Origin: Gammaproteobacteria bacterium
Lineage (GTDB): Bacteria > Pseudomonadota > Gammaproteobacteria > Steroidobacterales > GCA-2729495
Assembly: GCA_023150055.1 (NCBI GenBank)
Contig: JAKLLP010000026.1
Location: 1-12,508, forward strand
Reading direction: 5' to 3'
DNA length: 12,508 bases
Below, in pieces: positions 5,862-12,260 of this stretch (position 1 is the first letter of the stretch; each line of letters starts with the position of its first letter). Under the pieces are notes generated by a model. The model was not told the DNA's origin, ran no database searches, and saw nothing but the letters and a program-made list of their open reading frames with translations. Made by a program: the position numbers and the translations under genes.

Positions 5862-7885
5862 GCCGCCACCACTGCCAGCAGAATGATCAGCGCCGCGAAC
5901 ACCAGCAGCAGATAACGCCGTATCGTGAGAAATTGCAGAGCATTTGCCTGTGTGGCGAGCCACATGATGCTGCCGGCGAGTGGCCGGTAGCCCAGCTCCC
6001 AGGACAGGTCACGCCATTCCACATGGGCGATCGCGGGACGGGTCTCACCGGGTGGGGCCATCTCGACGCGTTCCCGGGCCAGGAACAGGGTGGAGCCGAA
6101 CACGCGCTTCAGCGGTTGGGCAAAGCTCGTGGCCGTGTATTGCGTGGCCGGGTTCGTATCCGGGGAACCGCAATCCCAGGCAGGCGTGCGCCGCAGCGCT
6201 CCGGAGGCAACGAGACGCAGGACGACGGCCGCGATTGTCGCGGAGGTCAGCAAAAACGCGAGGATAATCGCGCCGTTGTACGAACTGCCCGAACTGGACA
6301 GCGGCACGAGTGAGCGCCAGGGCCCGGCGTCGGGATCCGGCAGGCGGGTGCCGACGATGTCGCGCACCACCAACTGCAGTGGCTCGATGGCGAGAGCCGG
6401 GATGGCGCCGAGCAGAACGCAGGCGGCCGCGGCCACCAGCAGCGCGGTGGAGGACGCCGGATCTGTTTCCTGCGCGTTCCGGGCCTCCGGGCTGCGCGCG
6501 CGCCCGAGGAAGGTAATGCCGAACAGGCGCACGAACAGCGCGGCCGCGAGAGCTGCCGCCAGCGCAAAAGCTGCGCCGCCTGCGGGGATGAGCAGCTTGA
6601 GCAACCAGCCCGGCAGCGTTGGGCTGGCGAGCACCGCCTGGAACAGCAGCCACTCCGAGACGAAGCCATTCAGCGGGGGCAGGGCAGCGATCGCCGCGGC
6701 TGCGATCAGCATCCCCGCTGCGGTGCGCGGCATGCACCGGATCAATCCACCGTAGCGCTCGAGCGAGCGCTCTCCCGTGGCGCTGATCAAGGCGCCGGCT
6801 CCCATGAACAGCGCGCTCTTCATGAATGCGTGATTCACGCCATGCAGCAGCGCCGCGGTCAGCGCCAGGGCGGCGGCGGCCTCGAAATGCTTCGCCTGGA
6901 ACGCAAGTGCCAATCCGAGGGCGCCGAAAATCATGCCGATGTTCTCGATGGTGCTGAACGCCAGCACCCGTTTGATGTCGACCTCGAGCAGCGCAGCGAG
7001 TACGCCGTAGACCGCCGTCATGGCGCCGAGCACGATCAGCAGGCCGCCGAGCCAGTCACCGTGGTCGCCCGGGGTGACCAGATCGAACGCAAAGCGCACG
7101 AACGCGTAGACCGCCACCTTCGTCATGACGGCGCTCATCAGGGCCGAAACGTGCGAAGGTGCCGCGGGGTGGGCCAGTGGCAGCCAGGCATGCAGGGGAA
7201 ACAGCCCAGCCTTGGAGCCCGTGCCGGCGAGCGCCAGCAGCAGCACGGTCGCGCCCGTAAGGCCCGGCAGGGAGGCGCCGCGTATCTGCGCGAAGCTGTA
7301 GCCGCCGGCAACCCCGGCCAGCAGGCCGAAAAACATCAGTAGCGACAGGGTGCCGCCAAACGCCATGAGCAGGTAGACCAGGCCGGCGTGGCGATTGCCC
7401 TCGTCGCGGTCCTGGCTGACGACCAGCGCCCAGGAGGCGAGCGACATGAACTCCCACCCGACGAGAAAGGAAAAAGCGTCGTTGGCAAGCAGCACGAGGT
7501 TCATGCCGGCGAGAAACGCCGGGTAGAAGGGCAGTACCCGCGCGGGCTCCGGCTCGTGGCGCCCATAGCCGAGCGCGTAAGCGCTGGTGATCGCCGTCAC
7601 CGCATTGATGATGACGGCGAATGCCGCAGAAAGCCGGTCCCAGCCGAGCAATGTGTGTTGCATCGGCAGGCCGACGGCCAGGTCGAGCGCGGCTGCGGGT
7701 TGCGGCGCGAGCAGGCTGTAGAGTGCGAGAGCCGTTTGCGCGGCGGTAAGCGCCATGCAGGTGCCGTAGACCAGCGCCGTAGCGCTGGTGCGCCGCGCGA
7801 TCCACGGCGCGAGCGCCGCGAGCAGCAGCAGCGCCCCGATGACGAGCGCGGCCCAGACCTGCAGCGGCGGTGCGCTGGGGCTCAT
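5852..7885 (-). CDS. hyfB: HyfB/HycC-like (NuoL/M antiporter-type) membrane subunit
   Basis: This 677-residue protein has about 16 predicted helices and is the larger antiporter-like subunit. Channel residues are all present: E145 in VGWEFMSLASWAL, K225 in GTGSKAGLFPLHAWLPLAHP, K256 in SAVMTKVAVYAF, K305 in VDIKRVLAFSTIENIG, K356 in HAFMKSALF and E411 in FVSEWLL. The hydrophilic segment TPAWDCGSPDTNPATQYTAT (567-586), followed by SFAQPLKRVF, is diagnostic for HyfB/HycC rather than NuoL. A final helix lies near 656-675. The role is cation translocation across the inner membrane, driven by the redox reaction of the soluble arm. It is the first structural gene. Its ATG overlaps the XRE regulator stop codon as ATGA, which ties its translation to that of the regulator. 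Confidence 0.93.
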   Translation of the reverse strand: MSPSAPPLQVWAALVIGALLLLAALAPWIARRTSATALVYGTCMALTAAQTALALYSLLAPQPAAALDLAVGLPMQHTLLGWDRLSAAFAVIINAVTAITSAYALGYGRHEPEPARVLPFYPAFLAGMNLVLLANDAFSFLVGWEFMSLASWALVVSQDRDEGNRHAGLVYLLMAFGGTLSLLMFFGLLAGVAGGYSFAQIRGASLPGLTGATVLLLALAGTGSKAGLFPLHAWLPLAHPAAPSHVSALMSAVMTKVAVYAFVRFAFDLVTPGDHGDWLGGLLIVLGAMTAVYGVLAALLEVDIKRVLAFSTIENIGMIFGALGLALAFQAKHFEAAAALALTAALLHGVNHAFMKSALFMGAGALISATGERSLERYGGLIRCMPRTAAGMLIAAAAIAALPPLNGFVSEWLLFQAVLASPTLPGWLLKLLIPAGGAAFALAAALAAALFVRLFGITFLGRARSPEARNAQETDPASSTALLVAAAACVLLGAIPALAIEPLQLVVRDIVGTRLPDPDAGPWRSLVPLSSSGSSYNGAIILAFLLTSATIAAVVLRLVASGALRRTPAWDCGSPDTNPATQYTATSFAQPLKRVFGSTLFLARERVEMAPPGETRPAIAHVEWRDLSWELGYRPLAGSIMWLATQANALQFLTIRRYLLLVFAALIILLAVVAAWH

Positions 7886-8163
7886 GGCTTGCCGGCCTGG
7901 CCCGCTCCGCCGTCGTCGGATTGGCGCAGGCGTACGCCGCGTCCGCCGCTGCCGCTGGCTGCGTTATCGCCGATCAACTCGATGCCCGCCGCCTCGAGTG
8001 CCCCGATCAGCTTCATCAGCGAATCGACGTTGCCGCGGATCACTCCCTGGCTTGATTCCATGCGCTGGATGGTCGGCAGCGACAGCTGGGCCGCCTCCGC
8101 CAGCGTGCGCTGATCCATGCCGAGGAGGGCGCGGGCGGCACGGAGCTGAGCAGCAGTAATCAT
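7882..8163 (-). CDS. Small XRE-family helix-turn-helix regulator, first gene of the hyf-like operon
   Basis: This 93-residue cytoplasmic protein has a Cro/CI-type helix-turn-helix over roughly residues 4-60: AAQLRAARALLGMDQRTLAE, then AAQLSLPTIQRME (24-36) with the recognition helix about 27-36. The tail (67-93) is Gly/Ser/Asp-rich and probably disordered, and there is no ligand-binding domain. The ATG at 8163 is chosen because MITAAQLRAARALLG is the usual beginning of this group. No Shine-Dalgarno sequence precedes it, since the bases upstream form an AT-rich inverted repeat, so a leaderless mRNA is possible. The stop codon overlaps the hyfB-like start (ATGA), so the regulator is co-transcribed with the complex. 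By position and family it is most simply an autorepressor of the operon. That role is inferred. Confidence 0.88.
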   Translation of the reverse strand: MITAAQLRAARALLGMDQRTLAEAAQLSLPTIQRMESSQGVIRGNVDSLMKLIGALEAAGIELIGDNAASGSGGRGVRLRQSDDGGAGQAGKP

Positions 8164-8165
8164 AA

Positions 8166-8191
8166 TTTAAACGTCAGAAATGATGTTTAAA
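8166..8191. promoter_or_regulatory. Candidate operator: near-perfect inverted repeat at the XRE start codon
   Basis: TTTAAACGTCA (8166-8176), GAAA spacer, TGATGTTTAAA (8181-8191): two 11-bp arms with one mismatch (G8173 against T8184, a GT pair in RNA). The left arm ends 2 nt before the ATG at 8163. The position, AT-richness in GC-rich surroundings and dyad symmetry suit a binding site for the dimeric XRE protein encoded next to it. The repeat also occupies the place of a ribosome binding site. A weaker dyad, TTGTA (8202-8206) and TACAA (8220-8224), lies further upstream and may be chance. No convincing -35/-10 pair could be fixed on either strand. Confidence 0.6.
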
Positions 8192-8409
8192 AGTTGCTTT
8201 CTTGTACTTCATGTCGGGTTACAAATCCAGCGAGTCGGGCACATCGGCGGCTATCATCTGCATCGGGTCGTGGTGAAAGGGAGGTCCTTGGGGCGGCGCA
8301 TCGCATGGCTGGTCACGGCTTCGACGCGCGCCCGCGCGCCGGGCGGCGCCGGGGAGCCGGGCGAACTATCGCGTGGACGCCGCGGGCGTGACGCTGCCCG
8401 ACGGCCATC
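8192..8409. other. Divergent intergenic region between the XRE regulator and the methyltransferase
   Basis: This 218-base stretch should hold the start signals for both the minus-strand operon and the plus-strand methyltransferase. It is AT-rich up to about 8230 and GC-rich beyond. A strong Shine-Dalgarno-like GGGAGGT occurs at 8279-8285, but no start codon lies at a workable distance that opens a believable gene. The GC-rich second half (8320-8409) has no recognisable coding content in any frame. Confidence 0.4.
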
Positions 8410-9096
8410 ATGAAACGCGTCACCGAGCCCGAGTTGATGGATGACGCCGAGCAGGCGCGCGCCTATCACGAGGCCGATTTCAGCGTTGCACATGGCGAGC
8501 GGGTCGCGATCTTCCGCCAGATGTTTCCCGGTTTAGAGCCCGACGGCGCCGTGCTCGACCTAGGCTGCGGATCAGGCGACGTGCTGCTGCGTTTCGCGCG
8601 CGCCTTTCCCCGCGCACGCTTCACCGGGGTGGACGGTTCGCAGCCGATGCTGGACCTGGCCGCCGGTGAACTGCGCCGGCATGCGGATCTGCAGCGCCGT
8701 GTCCAGCTGTGCCGCGCCATCCTGCCGTCGAGTGAACTGCCGCAGGCGGACTGGCAGCTGGTGATGAGCCACAGCTTGCTCCATCAGCTGCACCAGCCGC
8801 AGGTGCTGTGGCGGACGATTCGCGAGGCGGCGCCGCCTGGCTGTAAGGTGTTCGTTGCGGACCTGCGCCGGCCCGCGACGGCGGCGGACGCTGCTCGCAT
8901 CGTGGCCGAACGCTCGGCCGGCGAGCCCGACGTCCTGCAGCAGGATTTTTTCAACTCGTTGTGCGCAGCGTTCGAACCCGCCGAGGTCTGCGCGCAGCTC
9001 GACGCAGCCGGGCTTGCTCATCTCTGTGTCGAGCCGGTGGGCGACATTCACCTGGTCGTGTACGGAACGATGGCGGGCGCGGGCAGTGGGGTTTGA
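8410..9096 (+). CDS. Class I SAM-dependent methyltransferase
   Basis: This 228-residue soluble protein has a Rossmann-type methyltransferase fold. Motif I is VLDLGCGSGD (residues 48-57), which binds S-adenosylmethionine. Motif II is TGVDGSQPML (72-81), with the acidic residue expected to hold the ribose hydroxyls (D75). Motif IV-like LVMSHSLLHQL is at 117-127 and the post-motif VFVADLRRP at 147-155. The N-terminus, MKRVTEPELMDDAEQARAYH, is familiar from a group of uncharacterised methyltransferases and supports the ATG at 8410, although no Shine-Dalgarno sequence is obvious. The HSLLHQL segment suggests a small-molecule rather than a protein or rRNA target, but the substrate cannot be named. 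It is divergent from the hyf-like operon and is followed 172 nt later by the membrane protein gene, on the same strand but probably with its own promoter. Confidence 0.85.
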   Translation: MKRVTEPELMDDAEQARAYHEADFSVAHGERVAIFRQMFPGLEPDGAVLDLGCGSGDVLLRFARAFPRARFTGVDGSQPMLDLAAGELRRHADLQRRVQLCRAILPSSELPQADWQLVMSHSLLHQLHQPQVLWRTIREAAPPGCKVFVADLRRPATAADAARIVAERSAGEPDVLQQDFFNSLCAAFEPAEVCAQLDAAGLAHLCVEPVGDIHLVVYGTMAGAGSGV

Positions 9097-9198
9097 TGGT
9101 CTTTGCTTTCCATGGCCGGCCGCAGCAGCAAATGCCGCTCGCGCCAGGCTGCACCGTGGATCTGAACCGGTGGTCGCGGGTGCGGCTATTCGCCGCAC

Positions 9199-9245
9199 GG
9201 GCCTTCTAATATCGGATCAAAGGCCTAACATTGTTTTTATAGCGA
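9199..9245 (+). promoter_or_regulatory. AT-rich stretch, probable promoter region of the membrane protein gene
   Basis: Between the methyltransferase stop (9096) and the ATG at 9269, bases about 9204-9245 turn AT-rich, with TAATAT at 9207-9212 and TATAGC at 9238-9243 as possible -10 elements. Neither has a good -35 at the right distance. The gap otherwise holds nothing recognisable. Confidence 0.25.
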
Positions 9246-9268
9246 GTTGTCAGACACCGGGTGATCCC

Positions 9269-10171
9269 ATGGCCGACCTGCACGAATTCAAGAAGCTCTA
9301 CCAGGCCCCGTTGCCGGCCATCATCGCGCTGCTGGTCGTGTTCGGCTGGCAGGGCGTCGGCCACTGGGTGATGTACATGATGGAGCACAGCTGGTTCAAG
9401 GATCAGGTGTTCCTCGCCTCCTTTGTCATCGGCCTCGTCGGTGCGATCATGGTCTGGATCGGCCGCAACAAGGGCGAGAGCCCGGCGACGCTGCTTGGTT
9501 TTGCCGGCGGCAGCCTGATCTGGCTTGCGTGGATCGAATTCAGCTTCGTTTATGTCGCTGACGATCTCGGGGTGCAGCCGGTCCGGTGGGGAGCGAAGGA
9601 CACTCTGCCCGAGTACCGCGTCATGCTGTCCTCGATCGGCGTGCTGTTCGCCTCGCTGCTGTTTTTCTTCTACAACCGCGACACGCGCTGCAACGCCTTC
9701 ATGTGGCTGCATCGCAATCTGCATCTCAAGCCCGGCGATCGCAGCTCGGTGCAGCAGCGCAATATCGCCTCCATCACCGCGATGGAGACGATTTACGTCA
9801 CCTGGTTCTGTTACCTGTACCTGTTGATCCTCTACAACCCCGCCTTTTTCGGCACCGACCACTGGTTCACCTTCGCCTCCTGCGCTTTCTTTGCCGTGTG
9901 GGCGATTTACCTCGGCCAGCGGCTGTGGTGGTTCCAGCGGGTTGCACCGGCCGTCCGCTACGCCATCCCCACGGGCATCATCGCCTACAACGTGGTGGAG
10001 ATCCTCGAGAAGTGGGGCAAGATCGACGAGATCTGGGTGCAGCCACAGAAATACGCGGTCGAAATCGGCGTCGCGGTGGCGGCGTTGATTCTGGTGATCG
10101 TGCTCGCGATCGTCAGCCCGGCGCGGCGCATCGTCGAGCGCCCGGAGGCCGGCAGCCACGCACGTTCCTGA
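9269..10171 (+). CDS. Unrecognised multi-pass membrane protein (300 residues)
   Basis: I do not recognise this family. The ATG at 9269 is chosen within a longer open frame because it has a GGGTGA-like ribosome binding site at 9260-9265, follows an AT-rich probable promoter, and opens with MADLHEFKK leading into a helix. Further upstream, the frame overlaps the methyltransferase gene. About eight hydrophobic segments are predicted near residues 14-37, 46-65, 74-97, 118-135, 173-191, 197-219, 231-248 and 262-283. Polar loops contain conserved-looking patches: RNKGESPAT (66-74), RWGAKDTLPEYR (106-117), FFYNRDTRCNAFMWLHRN (133-150) and SSVQQRNIASITAMETI (159-175). Charged or polar residues lie in or near helices (E90 in WIEFSFVY, E173 and T178 in METIYVTWF, E244 in NVVEILEKW), which hints at a cofactor, lipid or ion role. 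There is no signal peptide or known motif. It is followed by a strong hairpin, so it is probably monocistronic. Confidence 0.75.
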   Translation: MADLHEFKKLYQAPLPAIIALLVVFGWQGVGHWVMYMMEHSWFKDQVFLASFVIGLVGAIMVWIGRNKGESPATLLGFAGGSLIWLAWIEFSFVYVADDLGVQPVRWGAKDTLPEYRVMLSSIGVLFASLLFFFYNRDTRCNAFMWLHRNLHLKPGDRSSVQQRNIASITAMETIYVTWFCYLYLLILYNPAFFGTDHWFTFASCAFFAVWAIYLGQRLWWFQRVAPAVRYAIPTGIIAYNVVEILEKWGKIDEIWVQPQKYAVEIGVAVAALILVIVLAIVSPARRIVERPEAGSHARS

Positions 10172-10176
10172 CGATA

Positions 10177-10205
10177 GGGGACGGTTCCCGGAGGGAACCG
10201 TCCCC
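10177..10205. terminator. Perfect 13-bp hairpin between convergent genes (terminator-like or REP-like)
   Basis: GGGGACGGTTCCC (10177-10189), loop GGA, GGGAACCGTCCCC (10193-10205). It lies 5 nt after the membrane protein stop and 6 nt after the ilvB stop on the other strand, so it could end both transcripts. No T-run follows on either strand, so it is not a textbook intrinsic terminator. The sequence resembles dispersed palindromes beginning GGGGAC that occur in many proteobacterial genomes. Confidence 0.6.
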
Positions 10206-10211
10206 GAGTCT

Positions 10212-12065
10212 TCAAAACATCGAGTTGCCGCTCGGCGTGCCGGGTTCTTCCTTCGGCGTCCGACAGGCGATGAAGTCCCCGGTGATCATCTGGTCGTAGG
10301 ACATGCCGGGGCCGACCATGGGGTAGACGCCCGCATCGGGGTCGATGATGACCTCCAGGAACGCCGGCCCCGGGTATTCCATGAACTCCTGCACGACCCG
10401 CGGCACATCGGCCTTGCGGTCGAGTCGCCGCGCAAAGCCGAAACCATCGGCCTGCGCCGCCTTGACGAAGTCCTTGCGCCGGAGGGATTTGTCGCTCGCC
10501 GACAGCCGGCCTTTGTAGAACAGCTTCTGCCACTGCTTGACCATGCCGTCGCCGTAATTGTTGAGCACCACGATCTTGATCGGCAGGTCGTAGGTGGTAA
10601 CGGTCTCCATTTCGCCGAGGTTCATGCGCAGGCTGGCATCGCCGTCCACGTCGACGACGAGGCGGTCGGGGTGCGCGAACTGGGCGCCGATTGCAGCCGG
10701 CAACCCGAAGCCCATCGTGCCCATGCTGCCGGAGGTGAGCCACAGCCGCGGCTGGCTGAAATCGAAGTATTGGGCCGCCCACATCTGGTGCTGTCCGACG
10801 CCGGTCGTGATGATCGCCTCGCCGCGCGTGTGCCGGTTGATTTCCTCGATGATGTAGTTCGGCTGGATCAGCGGGCTTGCGCGATCATAGTCATAAGCAA
10901 AGCGGCGCTTGAGTTCGGCGATCTCCCGGTGCCACTCGCTGAAATCCGGCCCCTGGTGATGCCGCTCGCCGTAGGTGGTCAGTGTATCGAGATCGCGGGT
11001 CAGCACGCCGACGTGGTGCCAGTCGACCTGCTTGACCTTGCCGATCTCCGCCGGATCCACGTCGAGGTGCGCGATACGCAGCGCACGCGGCGCGAACTTG
11101 TCCGGCACCGCGGCGACGCGATCGTCGAAGCGTGCGCCGACGGCGATGAGAAAGTCGCAGTCCTCCACCGCGTAATTAGCGTAAGCGGCGCCATGCATGC
11201 CGAGCATGCGCAGCGAAAGCGGATCGGTGGTATCGGTGGCGCCGATGCCCATCAGGGTCGTCGTCACCGGGATGCCGAAGCGGCCGGCAAAGCGGCGTAA
11301 TGCCTCGGCGGCATTGCCGTTGATCACGCCGCCGCCCGCGTAGATGAGCGGCCGCTTCGACTCGCGCAGCAGGCCGAAAAAGCTCTTGCACTCGCTCGCG
11401 TTGAGGGCGTTGTCCTGCACGGCCTGCACGCGTTGCCGGTAGCCGGGTACGGGGAGCAGTCCTGTGCCCTGGAATTCGCCGGTCCAGTTCTGGATGTCCT
11501 TCGGCAGGTCCACCACCACCGGCCCTGGGCGCCCGGTACGGGCGATCTCGAAGGCGGTGCGGATGGTCGCTTCCAGCTTGTAGGGATCGGTGACGAGCAG
11601 CACGTGCTTGGCAACCGACCCCATGATCGCCGACACCGGCGCTTCCTGGAACGCATCGGTGCCGATCATGTTGGTCGGCACCTGGCCGCAGAGCACGACG
11701 ATCGGGGTGGAATCCGCGGCGCAGTCGCGCACCGGGGTGACGGTGTTGGTGGCGCCAGGCCCGGAGGTCACCAGTACCACGCCGACCCGGCCGCTCGCGC
11801 GCGCGTAGCCCGCCGCCATGAAGCCCGCCGCCTGCTCGTTGGCCGGCACGATGATCGGCAGCGGTTCGCGGCCGGCTTCGTCGCGACGCTCGTCGTTGAA
11901 GCGGAAAACGGCGTCGTAGGTCGGCAGGATCGCCCCGCCGCTGTAGCCGAAGATGATTTCGACGCCCTCATCGGCCAGTACCTGGACGATCATCTCCGCG
12001 CCAGTCATCCGTTTGCCGGCCAGCGGGTGCGGTTCGATCGCCACGGTCTGGGATGCGATTGTCAT
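10212..12065 (-). CDS. ilvB: Acetolactate synthase (acetohydroxyacid synthase) large, catalytic subunit
   Basis: This 617-residue thiamine-diphosphate enzyme condenses pyruvate with pyruvate or 2-oxobutyrate, the first common step of valine, isoleucine and leucine synthesis. The N-terminal domain (about 20-190) has MTGAEMIVQVLADEGVEIIF, FGYSGGAILP and the catalytic glutamate E77 in PANEQAAGFMAAGYAR, followed by TSGPGATN. The central FAD-binding domain (about 220-370) shows GARFDDRV and HLDVDPAEIGK. The C-terminal TPP/Mg domain has VDGDAS (473-478) and LNN (501-503), then GMVKQWQKLFY. Two motifs differ from the common form: ANEQ rather than RHEQ, and GDA rather than GDG. I chose the ATG at 12065 (MTIASQ) over one at 12161 because the extra 32 residues are atypical and overlap the probable promoter. 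No Shine-Dalgarno sequence is clear. It is divergent from, not co-directional with, its small-subunit gene. Confidence 0.95.
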   Translation of the reverse strand: MTIASQTVAIEPHPLAGKRMTGAEMIVQVLADEGVEIIFGYSGGAILPTYDAVFRFNDERRDEAGREPLPIIVPANEQAAGFMAAGYARASGRVGVVLVTSGPGATNTVTPVRDCAADSTPIVVLCGQVPTNMIGTDAFQEAPVSAIMGSVAKHVLLVTDPYKLEATIRTAFEIARTGRPGPVVVDLPKDIQNWTGEFQGTGLLPVPGYRQRVQAVQDNALNASECKSFFGLLRESKRPLIYAGGGVINGNAAEALRRFAGRFGIPVTTTLMGIGATDTTDPLSLRMLGMHGAAYANYAVEDCDFLIAVGARFDDRVAAVPDKFAPRALRIAHLDVDPAEIGKVKQVDWHHVGVLTRDLDTLTTYGERHHQGPDFSEWHREIAELKRRFAYDYDRASPLIQPNYIIEEINRHTRGEAIITTGVGQHQMWAAQYFDFSQPRLWLTSGSMGTMGFGLPAAIGAQFAHPDRLVVDVDGDASLRMNLGEMETVTTYDLPIKIVVLNNYGDGMVKQWQKLFYKGRLSASDKSLRRKDFVKAAQADGFGFARRLDRKADVPRVVQEFMEYPGPAFLEVIIDPDAGVYPMVGPGMSYDQMITGDFIACRTPKEEPGTPSGNSMF

Positions 12066-12148
12066 AATTGTCGGGGCTCGGTGGCGTAACAAGCGACCGG
12101 GGAGAGCTGAAAATCCGCCGGGCGCGGTCTTGCCCAGAGTGTCGATCA

Positions 12149-12177
12149 ATTGTATTTGCATTGCAATAGCGCAGGAA
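12149..12177 (-). promoter_or_regulatory. Possible ilvB promoter with an internal dyad
   Basis: On the minus strand TTCCTG (12177-12172), 17 bases, then TACAAT (12154-12149, five of six matches to TATAAT) gives a sigma70-like arrangement. Transcription would start near 12142, about 77 nt before the ilvB ATG. The -35 is poor. A dyad TTGCA-T-TGCAA (12156-12166) lies in the spacer and could bind a regulator. This is the only AT-rich patch in the 195-base divergent gap. Confidence 0.35.
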
Positions 12178-12194
12178 GTCGGTCACCATTCAAG

Positions 12195-12255
12195 GCCCTG
12201 TGCCGGAAACCGGCGAGTATTCATGAGCACCGGCAGGGCGGCGTTTACAGCCCTG
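12195..12255 (+). promoter_or_regulatory. Leader of the small-subunit gene with mutually exclusive hairpins
   Basis: Four segments can pair in alternative ways. GCCGG-AAA-CCGGC (12202-12214) forms one hairpin and CAGGGC (12234-12239) with GCCCTG (12250-12255) another, ending 5 nt before the start codon. Alternatively GCCCT (12195-12199) plus GCCGG (12202-12206) pairs with CCGGCAGGGC (12230-12239). There is no T-run and no leader peptide rich in Leu, Val or Ile codons, so classical attenuation is not supported. Control of ribosome access is possible, but these GC-rich stems may be chance. Confidence 0.25.
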
Positions 12256-12260
12256 GCACT

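Noticed and set aside
5862..5963. 34-residue N-terminal extension of the HyfC-like protein
   Set aside because: The extension is polar and lies deep in the hyfB-like gene; MALIPSLALQFLQML is the normal family N-terminus.
761..7885. Reading the operon as a genuine hydrogenase-4 or as respiratory complex I
   Set aside because: Nickel ligands are missing, so it is not a hydrogenase; NuoE, F, G, I and separate C and D genes are absent, and HyfB- and HyfE-specific segments are present, so it is not complex I.
761..7885. Reading the NuoL-like gene as part of a DabAB-type inorganic carbon pump or an Mrp antiporter
   Set aside because: No DabA-like (DUF2309) gene and no MrpB, C, E, F or G genes are visible; the redox subunits point to a Hyf/Ehr complex.
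8276..8330. Strong Shine-Dalgarno-like GGGAGGT at 8279-8285
   Set aside because: The nearest ATG (8305) is about 19 nt away and opens only a short Arg/Gly/Ala-rich frame; a TTG only 2 nt downstream is too close.
8180..8413. 77-residue plus-strand open frame overlapping the methyltransferase start by ATGA
   Set aside because: It starts inside the operator-like dyad with no ribosome binding site, and its second half is low-complexity Arg/Gly typical of GC-rich shadow frames.
8855..9268. N-terminal extension of the membrane protein frame upstream of 9269
   Set aside because: It overlaps the methyltransferase gene in another frame, is Arg/Ser-rich, and lacks family-like content; the ATG at 9269 is better placed.
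12066..12161. 32-residue N-terminal extension of IlvB (ATG at 12161)
   Set aside because: The extension is atypical for acetolactate synthase, has no ribosome binding site and overlaps the candidate promoter.
12223..12260. Possible leader peptide from ATG 12223 ahead of the small-subunit gene
   Set aside because: It has no branched-chain amino acid codon cluster, and its frame simply runs on through the small-subunit gene out of frame.
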